Shown piece after piece: positions 1 through 8,217 of a DNA stretch of 64,000 nucleotides (within the stretch, counting starts at the first letter, position 1; the number at the start of each line of letters is the position of its first letter). The notes beneath the pieces are model-generated. The model was given only the letters and a program-made list of their open reading frames with translations, was not told the origin of the DNA and did not search any database. The translations under genes and the position numbers were made by a program. Source of the DNA: Peribacillus frigoritolerans (GTDB lineage: Bacteria; Bacillota; Bacilli; Bacillales; Bacillaceae); contig NZ_SMZY01000001.1 in the NCBI RefSeq assembly GCF_004358755.1, positions 1,300,796 to 1,364,795 of the forward strand, given 5' to 3'.

Positions 1-35
1 AATTATTAAAATTATTTTTATTTTTAATTTATTTG

Positions 36-50
36 TGAAAATTATTTTCA
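36..50. promoter_or_regulatory. Fur-like 7-1-7 palindrome, copy 1
   Basis: TGAAAATTATTTTCA is a perfect 7-1-7 dyad. Compared with the Fur-box core TGATAATNATTATCA it differs at one symmetrical pair of positions. It could equally be an operator for another palindrome-binding repressor. The same sequence apart from the central base recurs at 221-235, which argues that it is not chance AT-richness. Confidence 0.4.
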
Positions 51-220
51 TTTTACTACTTTTTATATTTGATATATCCATTCAGAATGTGCTGATTCTG
101 ATTTTATTCTCTTTATATCAACACCATTTATTAAATTGACATAAGTTCAATCTACAAAGTTGTTACAACAAACTACTATAATCGCATTAACATCACTCTT
201 TCTTATCGCTGAAATAAAAG

Positions 221-235
221 TGAAAATAATTTTCA
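221..235. promoter_or_regulatory. Fur-like 7-1-7 palindrome, copy 2
   Basis: TGAAAATAATTTTCA repeats the palindrome at 36-50 and lies about 190 bases upstream of the glycosidase start. It is two symmetrical mismatches from the Fur core. Assignment to Fur is an inference from resemblance only. Confidence 0.4.
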
Positions 236-304
236 AAATTTATATCATATTAAAAATTAATTTAAAAATGGTTGTGAAAAATGATAAATACGTTTATAGT
301 TTTT

Positions 305-319
305 TTGAAAACGTTTTCT
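305..319. promoter_or_regulatory. cre site (CcpA operator)
   Basis: The 15 bases TTGAAAACGTTTTCT fit the B. subtilis cre consensus WTGNAANCGNWNNCW at every position and are centred on a GAAAACGTTTTC palindrome. The site lies about 100 bases upstream of a secreted glycoside hydrolase, a typical target of CcpA carbon catabolite control. Function is inferred from the match and context. Confidence 0.6.
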
Positions 320-406
320 GAAAATTGTATTAATTTAGGTGCATCTTTGAAGAGTTTTAATTAGTGATCACTTTTAAGTCAGTGTCTCAATGAAACAAGT
401 ACATTA

Positions 407-2794
407 TTGAAAAGGAGAACAAAGTATGCAAAAAAAAGGAAAGCACTTAGCAGTTCAATTCTCGCTTCAACCCTAGTACTCTCTTCTTTAGGAATGGTAA
501 GTAATGCTTCAGCCCAAGAAAACAGCATATCAGTTGATGTTCTAACCGTTAAGGATCAATCAGGTGATCACATGACCGTAGGTGGAATCAATCAACTGGC
601 AAATGAAAACAAGTTAGTCCTTTTTGATGACACTTTCAGCTATTACACAGAAACTAAGAAAGGGAGTAAAGAGATCATTTTAGATAAAACAGGACTTAAT
701 ACATACCGGGTACAAAAATATACCGATGGTGACAGTCCGATTCCTCTAAATGGCATTGTTCTTTCTACAGGAGCTAAGACTACAGCTGAGGTTGAAACCT
801 TTTTAATGCAATTAGAAACTGGAGAAACAGTGACCTTATTAGAACCAGTTGAAAAGAAGGAAGAGATATTGGCTAACGCAATCAATCCTACAGCAGAATC
901 CAATCCAGCTGGTGCCCCGTTTGATGGCTTTAGAGGACCCGATCAGTTGATTGTATATAATCGTTCTTTTGGAGAAACGACTAAAACCAATGCATATGGT
1001 TATGAAATTACCGTTGAGGATGGATTTGTTACAAAATTGGGAGGCGGCGGATCTAAAATACCCGATAATGGGTTTGTCGTGAGTGGTCATGGCATAGCTG
1101 CTAAGTGGCTTTCCTCACATTCTATTATAGGGGCAAAGGTTACAGTAGATGGCAACGGTACGGTAAGAATTATTCAAGATGTTGATAGTTTTGCGTTTCA
1201 GAGCGAGCAAGCAATTCACCAAGCCAGAACATCTATTGAGAAAGCCAAAGCTAATTATTTGGACGTTTCATTGGAACAAGCAGAAAATTCCATATACAAG
1301 GCTGAACTACGATTAAGTGAAGCAGAGGCATTAAAGGAAAAAGACCCGTTTCTAGCACTTGACGTCACACGGCAGGCAACCCAGCTGGCATATGACGCCT
1401 ATTATTATTCAATGCCATCAAATGTAGCAGAGCAACGTGCCATTTGGTATCGCCCTGAAGAAACAACTCTTGAGGGTGTCAAACAGGTCCTGGACAGGAT
1501 GGAAGAGGCTGGTTTTAACTCGGTCTACCTTGAAACTACATTCCATGGCTATACAATTTATCCAAGTAAAATAATGGAGCAGTATGGCCTGCCAGCCCAA
1601 CATCCAAGATTTGAAAATAGTGAGTATGGACCGTATGGTAAAGATTTGCTAGATGCCTATGTAAAAGAAGGGAAAAAGCGCGGACTTACGGTGCAAGCAT
1701 GGACAGATGGATTTATGGTTGGTGAAAGCAGTTTAGGAACTCCTCCGCAATTTAAAGTCTACCCGGAATGGGCAGCCACGCAGCGCCAAAACACTACAGG
1801 CAAACCAGTGCCGGATTCATCAAGCAAATATTATTGGTTAGACATTGCACAGCCTGACGTACAAAAATTCATGCTGGATATCTACAAAGAAATGCAGATG
1901 AACTACGGTATAAAAGGTCTTAATATCGATTATATGCGTTACCCGCATCATGATTTTGAGAAAAGCTATGGTTTTAGCAGCAAAACTCGAACCCTTTACA
2001 AGGAAGAGACTGGTATTGATCCTTATACCCTCAATCCATCAACAAACCCAGAAGAGTGGGAAAAATGGACAACTTGGCTGCGTGTAAAAGAAAATGAGTT
2101 CGTTGAGAAACTACATGACCAATCAAAAGAAATTAACCAAAAGTTTATGATGACAGCAACTCCAGAACCAGGTCCAGAAGCCGTATTGATCAGTGATTGG
2201 AAAGATGATATAGATGGTGTAATTCCTCAAGCATATGGTCACGATTTTAATAGTATACAAAAAACAGTTCAAGACAGCAAAAAGCTTATGCCCGATGGGA
2301 CGATGTACTACACAGGGATTTACTCTTTCTACCATCATCTCAGTGAAATGGCAAGTGTTAACGATGTTATATCCGCGAAACATGGAACATCCGGCGTAAA
2401 CATGTTTGCTTTCGGCCAAGCTAGTGCCCCTTCAGTTGATGCTTTAGGCAAGGGCCCATGGCGTGAAAAAGCAGTAAATCCTGGCGAAGAACCTATTAAG
2501 GCTGCTCATGTCGTATTAAAAGAAATGGAAACACAAATCAGTAAAATTTATATTGAACAAGGGGCCATTTATAAGAGAGAAGGAAAGGACCTAAAACAGT
2601 CCTTTAATGAATTAAATAAAATACTTAAAAGAAATCCGACTCAAATGGAAAAAGAAATTAATTCTGTTCTACAGGAAGTTGATAACTTAATAGAGAAAAA
2701 CAGGCTCGAGAGTATTGTTGGCGTAAGGATGAAAGAACAACTTGCAGAAGTAAAAGGATGGGTTGATTATTCTTTAAATCATCAAAAAAAGTAA
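407..2794 (+). CDS. Secreted GHL10 family glycoside hydrolase (YngK-like), 5' frame uncertain
   Basis: The protein (795 aa as an intact frame) is a secreted glycoside-hydrolase-like family 10 (DUF187) enzyme, exported through an N-terminal signal peptide ending ASA-Q near residue 36. Residues about 69-147 and 181-256 look like two copies of one beta-rich module (LVLFDD / LIVYNR starts; the second contains NGFVVSGHG). A helical segment spans about 265-330, and the GHL10 barrel runs from about 345 with the GLNIDYMRYP motif at 504-513. YngK-type proteins usually lack so long an N-terminal extension. The substrate is unknown. The intact frame needs a TTG at 407 without a ribosome binding site; the good site AAGGAG (412-417) is 8 bases from an ATG at 426 that is one base out of frame because of an A8 run at 430-437. 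One more A would give a standard signal peptide. Confidence 0.8.
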   Translation: MKRRTKYAKKRKALSSSILASTLVLSSLGMVSNASAQENSISVDVLTVKDQSGDHMTVGGINQLANENKLVLFDDTFSYYTETKKGSKEIILDKTGLNTYRVQKYTDGDSPIPLNGIVLSTGAKTTAEVETFLMQLETGETVTLLEPVEKKEEILANAINPTAESNPAGAPFDGFRGPDQLIVYNRSFGETTKTNAYGYEITVEDGFVTKLGGGGSKIPDNGFVVSGHGIAAKWLSSHSIIGAKVTVDGNGTVRIIQDVDSFAFQSEQAIHQARTSIEKAKANYLDVSLEQAENSIYKAELRLSEAEALKEKDPFLALDVTRQATQLAYDAYYYSMPSNVAEQRAIWYRPEETTLEGVKQVLDRMEEAGFNSVYLETTFHGYTIYPSKIMEQYGLPAQHPRFENSEYGPYGKDLLDAYVKEGKKRGLTVQAWTDGFMVGESSLGTPPQFKVYPEWAATQRQNTTGKPVPDSSSKYYWLDIAQPDVQKFMLDIYKEMQMNYGIKGLNIDYMRYPHHDFEKSYGFSSKTRTLYKEETGIDPYTLNPSTNPEEWEKWTTWLRVKENEFVEKLHDQSKEINQKFMMTATPEPGPEAVLISDWKDDIDGVIPQAYGHDFNSIQKTVQDSKKLMPDGTMYYTGIYSFYHHLSEMASVNDVISAKHGTSGVNMFAFGQASAPSVDALGKGPWREKAVNPGEEPIKAAHVVLKEMETQISKIYIEQGAIYKREGKDLKQSFNELNKILKRNPTQMEKEINSVLQEVDNLIEKNRLESIVGVRMKEQLAEVKGWVDYSLNHQKK

Positions 2795-2841
2795 CCAGGA
2801 AATACAGTTTAGCACCGGAAATAGCATTAGGATTAGACACT

Positions 2842-2870
2842 AAAAAGCACCGCTATTAGCGGTGTTTTTT
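2842..2870 (+). terminator. Intrinsic terminator after the GHL10 gene
   Basis: A perfect 7-bp stem CACCGCT/AGCGGTG with a three-base loop (2848-2864) is followed by six T. The A run on the other side could let it work for the converging terC gene as well. Confidence 0.85.
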
Positions 2871-2914
2871 CATACAAGAAAAGTCCATTGGCTTGAAATG
2901 GAAGGGTTTGTTAC

Positions 2915-3682
2915 CTAGGTTTTATCTGAAACAACTTTTTTCCCGCCAAACCAACCAATTAGGGCAATACCGATTAATATTCCATAGAAAACCAAAGTCC
3001 ATGCTGGACTATGGGGGAAATCATGATCTAAGACTCCAATATCCTCATGGGCAAGGGTAATAATAGCAAGTTTGACTCCGACCCAAGCAACAATTGCATA
3101 TGCTGTTGTCTCCAATGCTGGTCGTTTTGCAAGAAGTTGCACAAACCAGGTTGCTGCGAACTTAATCAAGATTAGTCCAGCAATACCACCGAGAACTACA
3201 ACAATAAACTGCCCTCCATCCATACCCCCGAAATCGCCAAGCGGTGAATCTGGAAGACCAAGGGCAATAGCAACCGCAGCTAGTATTGAATCGACTGCAA
3301 AAGCGAGGTCAGCAAGCGCAATCTTCCCTACTGTCGGCCAGAAACCTTTTCCAGCGGCTTCGTTTTCAGTGTCCTTATGAATGTTCTCATTCTTTTTCCC
3401 GAAACGAGCCTGAATAACATGTTTTAAGCCTAAGTATAGAAGATAAGCTGCTCCTATCGCCTGTATCTGCCAGACGTTTGCAATAAAAGAAATGGCAAAA
3501 AGCGCAGCAAAGCGAAAAACGAAGGCCATAATGATACCATAATTTATAGCTTTTCTTTTCTCATTTTCGGGTAAATGCTTGGCTATAACTGCTAGGACAA
3601 GAGCATTGTCAGCCGATAACAATCCTTCTAATCCGATTAGAATTAACAATGCCCATGCATACTCTATCCATAGTGACTCCAT
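2915..3682 (-). CDS. TerC-family membrane protein (YceF/YkoY-like metal exporter)
   Basis: This is a TerC-family integral membrane protein of about 255 aa. Family members in B. subtilis (YceF, YkoY) export manganese and help metalate secreted enzymes. The sequence has about seven hydrophobic segments and the acidic membrane motifs of the family, GLLSADNAL near the N-terminus and ALADLAFAVDSILAAV in the middle, whose aspartates are the likely metal ligands. The start at 3682 is preferred over the ATG at 3697 because GGGGGA is correctly spaced before it. No yybP-ykoY manganese riboswitch is visible upstream. The gene appears to be a single transcription unit. Confidence 0.85.
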   Translation of the reverse strand: MESLWIEYAWALLILIGLEGLLSADNALVLAVIAKHLPENEKRKAINYGIIMAFVFRFAALFAISFIANVWQIQAIGAAYLLYLGLKHVIQARFGKKNENIHKDTENEAAGKGFWPTVGKIALADLAFAVDSILAAVAIALGLPDSPLGDFGGMDGGQFIVVVLGGIAGLILIKFAATWFVQLLAKRPALETTAYAIVAWVGVKLAIITLAHEDIGVLDHDFPHSPAWTLVFYGILIGIALIGWFGGKKVVSDKT

Positions 3683-3893
3683 CAACTTATCCCCCATTTA
3701 AAACCAATAATGTAGATACACTAATATTAGAATATCCTATTTCAGCATTGATAATTCTATCAGAAATCTTTTATGACTTTGATTGTTATTCTCTTCCTCT
3801 ATTTGCCTTATTAGAATCTAGCCCGCAGTAATTCTTAAATTCATTCAGTTTTTTAATGTCACTTCCGCTGTATGAACATGTTTTCTCACATAT

Positions 3894-4967
3894 TTAAATC
3901 ATATAATCTTCAGGTATAAATACCTTTAACTGCCTTGGTCTTATATATACTTCTTCACCAACTTCTAGATTCAGCTCTAAATACAGCTCTTTTGTAATTT
4001 CAGCTTCTAAATATTCACTCGTGTCGCTCCGGATCAATTCCACCTGTACAAATGGGCCAACCATGTGTAAATGGGTGATTGTTGAATGAACCGTTTCTTC
4101 TCCATGGCTTTCTTTGCTGATACTAATATCATGAGGTCTTGCGTAACCTATAGCTTCCTGGATATTAGATCCGGTCCAGCCTGGGATATTTAAAACAAAG
4201 TCACCTTGCATAAGCTTTCCATTAGTGAGTCGCCCTTTAAATAAATTCACGCTGCCCAAAAAATCATAAACAAACGGAGATTGAGGATTTTCATATACTT
4301 CATTTGGTGTCCCAATTTGTTCAATTTTCCCTTGATTCATGACAACAATCTTGTCAGCTACATCAAGTGCTTCCTCCTGATCATGTGTCACAAAAATACT
4401 TGAGATTTGAAATTCATCATGCAGCCTTCTTAACCATCTTCGCAGCTCTTTTCTTACCTTCGCATCCAAAGCTCCAAACGGTTCATCTAAAAGCAGCACC
4501 TTTGGTTCGACGGCTAAAGCTCTGGCCAGCGCAACACGCTGTCTTTGACCTCCTGACAGCTGGGCCGGATACCGGCTGGCTAATGATTCTAATTTAACAA
4601 GCTCAAGCAATTCAAGAACTTTTCTTTCTATTTCCTTCTTTACCGGTCTTTCCTTACGCGGTCTTACCTTTAAACCATATGCAACATTATCAAATACAGT
4701 CATATGTCTGAACAAAGCATAATGCTGAAAAACAAAACCAACCTTGCGTTCTTTTGCTGTTATGGAAGTAATGTTTTCGTTGTCAAAGTGAATGGTGCCC
4801 TCGTCAGCCGCCTCTAATCCGGCGATGATCCGAAGCAGCGAGGTTTTGCCTGATCCTGATGGACCCAAAAGCGCAACCAATTCACCGGTTTGAATGTCCA
4901 GATTAATGTCTTCCAATGCCTGAAAAGTTCCAAAAGACTTTGAAACTTGTTTGATTACAATACTCAT
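3894..4967 (-). CDS. cysA: Sulfate/thiosulfate ABC transporter ATP-binding protein
   Basis: This is the ATPase of a sulfate ABC importer (357 aa). It has Walker [10 protein letters not shown] near residue 35, the signature [15 protein letters not shown] near 137, Walker [13 protein letters not shown] and the switch histidine in FVTHDQEEA. The C-terminal third is the TOBE-like regulatory domain typical of CysA. It is the last gene of sbp-cysT-cysW-cysA, 17 bases after cysW, with AGAGAGG ahead of the ATG. The gene order and co-located sulfate-binding protein make sulfate far more likely than molybdate or another oxyanion. Confidence 0.92.
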   Translation of the reverse strand: MSIVIKQVSKSFGTFQALEDINLDIQTGELVALLGPSGSGKTSLLRIIAGLEAADEGTIHFDNENITSITAKERKVGFVFQHYALFRHMTVFDNVAYGLKVRPRKERPVKKEIERKVLELLELVKLESLASRYPAQLSGGQRQRVALARALAVEPKVLLLDEPFGALDAKVRKELRRWLRRLHDEFQISSIFVTHDQEEALDVADKIVVMNQGKIEQIGTPNEVYENPQSPFVYDFLGSVNLFKGRLTNGKLMQGDFVLNIPGWTGSNIQEAIGYARPHDISISKESHGEETVHSTITHLHMVGPFVQVELIRSDTSEYLEAEITKELYLELNLEVGEEVYIRPRQLKVFIPEDYMI

Positions 4968-4984
4968 TTGAATACCTCTCTACT

Positions 4985-5866
4985 TCAATGTATTTCTGTA
5001 TCCATCTGTTTCTTTGCCTTCCATTCAAGAATACTCTTAATAATTAATGTGAAGATTGCCATTAACGACATCAGAGAAGCTACTGCAAATGCTGCAGCAA
5101 ACTGATACTCGCCGTAGAGAATTTCAATGTGAAGCGGCATCGTATTTGTTAACCCTCGGATGTGACCTGACACAACGGATACGGCTCCAAATTCTCCGAT
5201 TGCCCTTGCGTTACAGAGAATCATTCCGTACAGAAGCGCCCATTTAATATTAGGCAGTGTCACATACCAGAATGTCTTCCAGCCACTTGCTCCTAAAGTG
5301 ATGGATGCTTCCTCCTCAGCTGTTCCTTGCGCCTGCATTAAAGGAATAAGTTCTCTAGAAACAAACGGAAATGTAACGAATATGGTAGCGAGAACAATCC
5401 CAGGTACCGCAAAAATGATTTTTATATCACGATTTAATAACCATTCACCAAATAACCCCTGTGCACCGAAAAGCAAGACAAAGATCAGTCCGGCTATGAT
5501 TGGCGATACGGCAAATGGCAAATCAATCAGCGTGATCAAGAAATTTTTGCCCCTGAATTGAAATTTTGTGATTGCCCAAGCGGACATGATTCCAAATAGA
5601 GCATTCAATGGGACAGCAATCAGCGCCACTAAAAGGGTTAACTTTATTGCCGATAATGCTTCAGGATTTGTGATTGCCCCCATATAGACTTCTATGCCTT
5701 TATCAAAGGCCTGCAAAAAAACAGTAATTAGCGGCAGAATGAGAAAGAGACCCAAAAACAAGAGCGCAATCGTTATGAGCAGCCATTGAACCCACTTGGG
5801 ATCTGATGTTCCCTTCACATTTACAGCTACAGGAGTTGAAAACTCCAAAGGGACATTTCCAGCCAA
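4985..5866 (-). CDS. cysW: Sulfate ABC transporter permease CysW
   Basis: This is the second inner-membrane permease of the sulfate importer (293 aa), with about six transmembrane helices after a short cytoplasmic N-terminus. The EAA-loop that contacts the ATPase is visible as [16 protein letters not shown]. The start is a TTG at 5866 with GAGGTG five bases upstream. It follows cysT by 15 bases and pairs with it to form the heterodimeric channel. Confidence 0.9.
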   Translation of the reverse strand: MAGNVPLEFSTPVAVNVKGTSDPKWVQWLLITIALLFLGLFLILPLITVFLQAFDKGIEVYMGAITNPEALSAIKLTLLVALIAVPLNALFGIMSAWAITKFQFRGKNFLITLIDLPFAVSPIIAGLIFVLLFGAQGLFGEWLLNRDIKIIFAVPGIVLATIFVTFPFVSRELIPLMQAQGTAEEEASITLGASGWKTFWYVTLPNIKWALLYGMILCNARAIGEFGAVSVVSGHIRGLTNTMPLHIEILYGEYQFAAAFAVASLMSLMAIFTLIIKSILEWKAKKQMDTEIH

Positions 5867-5881
5867 ACCAGCACCTCTTTC

Positions 5882-6721
5882 CTACCCGTGAATAAACTTT
5901 TTGTTTGTCCACCATTGGATAACGTTAATTAGCAATAAAAGAATAAATGATGTCACCAGCATGACTGAAGCAATAGCCGTCGCTCCTGTATAGTCATACT
6001 GTTCAAGCTTAGTTAAAATGAGCAGCGGGGTAATTTCTGTTTTCATTGGCATGTTGCCGGCAATAAACACGACAGAACCGTATTCACCAAGCGATCTTGC
6101 AAAAGCAAGTGTAAATCCCGCAAGAGCTGCTGGCAGCAGCTCCGGGAAGATAACGTTTCTAAATGTTTGCAGTCTGCTTGCACCCAATGAGGAGGAAGCT
6201 TCTTCAACTTCTTTTTCAAGATTCTGAAGGACAGGCTGGACCATCCTTACGACAAATGGCAGACCAATGAAAGTCAGTGCAATAACCACTCCAATCGGGG
6301 TAAAAGCAACCTTAAAATCCAGCAAGCTGCCAATCCATCCGTTAGGAGCATAAACCGTCGTTAAGGCAATTCCAGCTACAGCGGTTGGAAGCGCGAAAGG
6401 CAGATCAACTAATCCATCAATGATTTTCTTCCCGGGGAAGTGGTACCTGACAAGGACCCATGCTAAAAGCACTCCAAATAATACATTAATTAAAGCAGCT
6501 GTCAGCGAAGCTCCAAAACTTAATTTATATGAAGCAACTACCCGCGGATCTAAAACCGTTTCCCAAAAATCGGTCCATCCCATTCTTGCGGTGTAGAAAA
6601 AAATCATGGACAAAGGCAGGAGCACCAAAATGCTTAGATACAGTGTCGTATACCCCATCGTCAGCCCGAATCCCGGTAAAACTCTATGTTTCTTAAAAGC
6701 AGTTTTTTTCACTTTCCCCAT
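5882..6721 (-). CDS. cysT: Sulfate ABC transporter permease CysT
   Basis: This is the first permease subunit of the sulfate importer (279 aa; also called CysU). It has about six membrane helices and an EAA-loop EEVEEASSSLGASRLQTF, together with the LPFALPTAVAGIAL stretch characteristic of this subfamily. AGGTG lies before the ATG at 6721. It lies 20 bases after sbp and 15 before cysW, so all four genes are presumably one transcript under the tandem leader described upstream of sbp. Confidence 0.9.
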   Translation of the reverse strand: MGKVKKTAFKKHRVLPGFGLTMGYTTLYLSILVLLPLSMIFFYTARMGWTDFWETVLDPRVVASYKLSFGASLTAALINVLFGVLLAWVLVRYHFPGKKIIDGLVDLPFALPTAVAGIALTTVYAPNGWIGSLLDFKVAFTPIGVVIALTFIGLPFVVRMVQPVLQNLEKEVEEASSSLGASRLQTFRNVIFPELLPAALAGFTLAFARSLGEYGSVVFIAGNMPMKTEITPLLILTKLEQYDYTGATAIASVMLVTSFILLLLINVIQWWTNKKFIHG

Positions 6722-6741
6722 TTCATCACCTGAAACCTTTC

Positions 6742-7803
6742 CTATTTTTTGAGATAGATTTCGTCAAATGTACCTCCATCATTAAAATGGGTTTCCTGTG
6801 CTTTTTGCCATCCGCCAAAATCTTCGTTTACTGTGACAAACTCGATATCAGCAAATTGGTCTGAATACTTTTTCAACACCTCAGGATTACGCGGTCTGTA
6901 GTAGTTCTTAGCAGCAATTTCCTGTCCCTTCTCCGTATAGAGATACTCTAAATACGCTTTTGCTACTTCAGTTGTCCCTTTTTTCTCTGCTACTTTATCA
7001 ACTACTGCTACCGGTGGTTCAGCAAGGATACTTAAAGACGGGTTTACAATTTCAAATTTATCTTTTCCAAGCTCTTTGATTGATAAATAGGCTTCGTTTT
7101 CCCATGCAATCAGAACATCTCCGATTCCCCTTTGTACAAATGTGTTCGTGGAATCACGGGCTCCTGAGTCAAGCACTTCTACATTTTGAAATAAGTCTTT
7201 CATGAATCCTTTAACTTTTGTCTCATCGCCATCAAACTTTTTCCCTGCATAAGCCCATGCTGCAAGATAGTTCCATCTTGCTCCGCCAGATGTTTTTGGG
7301 TTTGGTGTGATAACCGACACATCTTCTCTGATTAAGTCATCCCAGTCCTTAATTCCCTTTGGATTGCCTTTTCTGACGAGAAACACAATGGTAGATGTGT
7401 ATGGCGTCGAGTTTTCTTCCAGCTTCGTCTGCCAATCCTTGGAAATAATCCCGCGCTTATTGCCAATCTCATCGATATCATAAGCAAGTGCCAGCGTTAC
7501 AACGTCAGCTTCAAGTCCATCGATCACTGATCTTGCCTGCTTTCCGGACCCCCCGTGTGACTGCTGAATCGTCACATTTTGACCAGTTTCCTCTTCCCAA
7601 TGCTTAGCAAATTCCTGGTTGAACTCTTGATAAAGTTCACGTGTTGGGTCATACGAAACATTTAATAGTTCTACTGGTTCCTTAGAAGCAGTAGCGTCCT
7701 CTTTGGGTTTTTCCGATGCTGTGTTTGTCTTTTGGCTGCAGCCTGCGGCAAACAGTACCATCATTATGGCAGTAATAAGTCCAATCCAAGTTCTTCTTTT
7801 CAC
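6742..7803 (-). CDS. sbp: Sulfate-binding lipoprotein
   Basis: This is the extracellular sulfate/thiosulfate receptor (353 aa) of the ABC importer. A lipobox (FAAGC) near residue 22 marks it as a lipoprotein. The mature part is a two-lobed PBP fold of the Sbp/CysP family, with the [15 protein letters not shown] motif and the family's [16 protein letters not shown] start. The start codon is GTG at 7803 behind AAAGGGGA. It is the first gene of the operon and is preceded by a 400-base leader with two copies of the antiterminator-like hairpin. Confidence 0.92.
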   Translation of the reverse strand: MKRRTWIGLITAIMMVLFAAGCSQKTNTASEKPKEDATASKEPVELLNVSYDPTRELYQEFNQEFAKHWEEETGQNVTIQQSHGGSGKQARSVIDGLEADVVTLALAYDIDEIGNKRGIISKDWQTKLEENSTPYTSTIVFLVRKGNPKGIKDWDDLIREDVSVITPNPKTSGGARWNYLAAWAYAGKKFDGDETKVKGFMKDLFQNVEVLDSGARDSTNTFVQRGIGDVLIAWENEAYLSIKELGKDKFEIVNPSLSILAEPPVAVVDKVAEKKGTTEVAKAYLEYLYTEKGQEIAAKNYYRPRNPEVLKKYSDQFADIEFVTVNEDFGGWQKAQETHFNDGGTFDEIYLKK

Positions 7804-7834
7804 ATCAATTTCCCCTTTTGTTTTTAAGTTATAT

Positions 7835-7869
7835 AAAAAAGGCCGCGCTTAACAGGAAGCAGCGGCCTT
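7835..7869 (-). terminator. Leader terminator 2 of sbp
   Basis: On the minus strand AAGGCCGC pairs with GCGGCC followed by six T. It lies about 30 bases before the sbp start codon, inside the leader, so it can only act as an attenuator. Its 5' arm overlaps the 3' arm of the hairpin at 7865-7886. Confidence 0.85.
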
Positions 7870-7886
7870 CAGTTTTTCTGATCAGC
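7865..7886 (-). promoter_or_regulatory. Antiterminator-like hairpin, copy 2 (sbp proximal)
   Basis: 5' arm GCTGATCAG, loop of five A, 3' arm CTGAAGGC: basal GCT/GGC, internal loop GA against A, apical TCAG/CTGA. The 3' arm shares bases with the start of the terminator at 7835-7869, so the two folds compete. This copy changes the apical stem at the third pair and compensates. Confidence 0.7.
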
Positions 7887-8060
7887 ACATCTTTTTTTCT
7901 ACTTATCACTGGATATTAAATTAAATCGCAATAAATTAAACTACTATTCTCATTGAAATACTTGGTTTAATATCTGAACGTAACCATCTCTATTGACTAA
8001 AAGGTCAGATGGAATTTCTGAAATTAACAAAACTCATTGGAATACTTGGTTTTATCCCCA

Positions 8061-8101
8061 AAAAGAAAAGCCCTAAATCATCTTGAATGACTAGGGCCTT
8101 T
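8061..8101 (-). terminator. Leader terminator 1 of sbp
   Basis: On the minus strand AAAGGCCCTA pairs with TTAGGGCTTT and is followed by TTTTCTTTTT-like bases. It lies between the promoter and the sbp gene, so it is an attenuator rather than the end of a gene. Its 5' arm begins inside the hairpin at 8096-8116. Confidence 0.8.
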
Positions 8102-8116
8102 GGTTTTCCAATCGGC
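8096..8116 (-). promoter_or_regulatory. Antiterminator-like hairpin, copy 1 (sbp distal)
   Basis: 5' arm GCCGATTGG, loop AAAA, 3' arm CCAAAGGC: basal GCC/GGC, internal loop GA against A, apical TTGG/CCAA. It begins about 35 bases after the expected transcription start. The apical stem differs from the other copies by paired changes, which supports a selected RNA fold. Confidence 0.7.
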
Positions 8117-8158
8117 TATGTATTAGTACTTATTACTTACAATAATTATAATATTCAA

Positions 8159-8187
8159 AAGATAACTTAAAATTCCGAAAATGTCAA
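8159..8187 (-). promoter_or_regulatory. Sigma-A promoter of the sulfate operon with operator-like dyad
   Basis: TTGACA (8182-8187), a 17-base spacer and TATCTT (8159-8164) on the minus strand. The -35 lies within CCCGGTTGACATTTTCGGAA, a dyad whose arrangement is shared with four other promoters in this island; CymR is a candidate repressor. Confidence 0.7.
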
Positions 8188-8217
8188 CCGGGTTTTTAAA
8201 TTGGAATAATAATTTAT

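Larger units (their letters stand above)
1..406. other. AT-rich upstream region of the GHL10 gene
   Basis: This stretch is very AT-rich and I see no convincing gene. It holds two near-identical 15-bp palindromes of the form TGAAAATNATTTTCA at 36-50 and 221-235, a catabolite-response-like palindrome at 305-319, and a short out-of-frame start (ATG at 391, six codons) just before the ribosome binding site of the next gene. The upstream gene lies outside the window, so it cannot be decided which promoter the palindromes serve. Confidence 0.6.
7804..8217 (-). promoter_or_regulatory. Long regulatory leader of the sulfate operon
   Basis: This 414-base region holds, in transcription order, a sigma-A promoter (8159-8187), hairpin/terminator switch 1 (8061-8116), two 20-bp direct repeats CTCATTGRAATACTTGGTTT (plus strand; 8033-8052 and 7949-7968, one mismatch) and hairpin/terminator switch 2 (7835-7886) immediately before sbp. 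An inverted repeat CCATCT/AGATGG lies between the direct repeats. No T-box, S-box or other riboswitch I know is present. Confidence 0.7.

Noticed and set aside
3698-3893. yybP-ykoY manganese riboswitch upstream of the TerC-family gene
   Set aside because: I searched the minus strand for the conserved core of that riboswitch and saw no match; the region is plain AT-rich sequence.
7804-8217. S-box or T-box in the sbp leader
   Set aside because: The GATGAAACC and AGAGAGG segments of S-boxes and the T-box GGTGGNACCGCG sequence are absent; the leader has the two short switches only.
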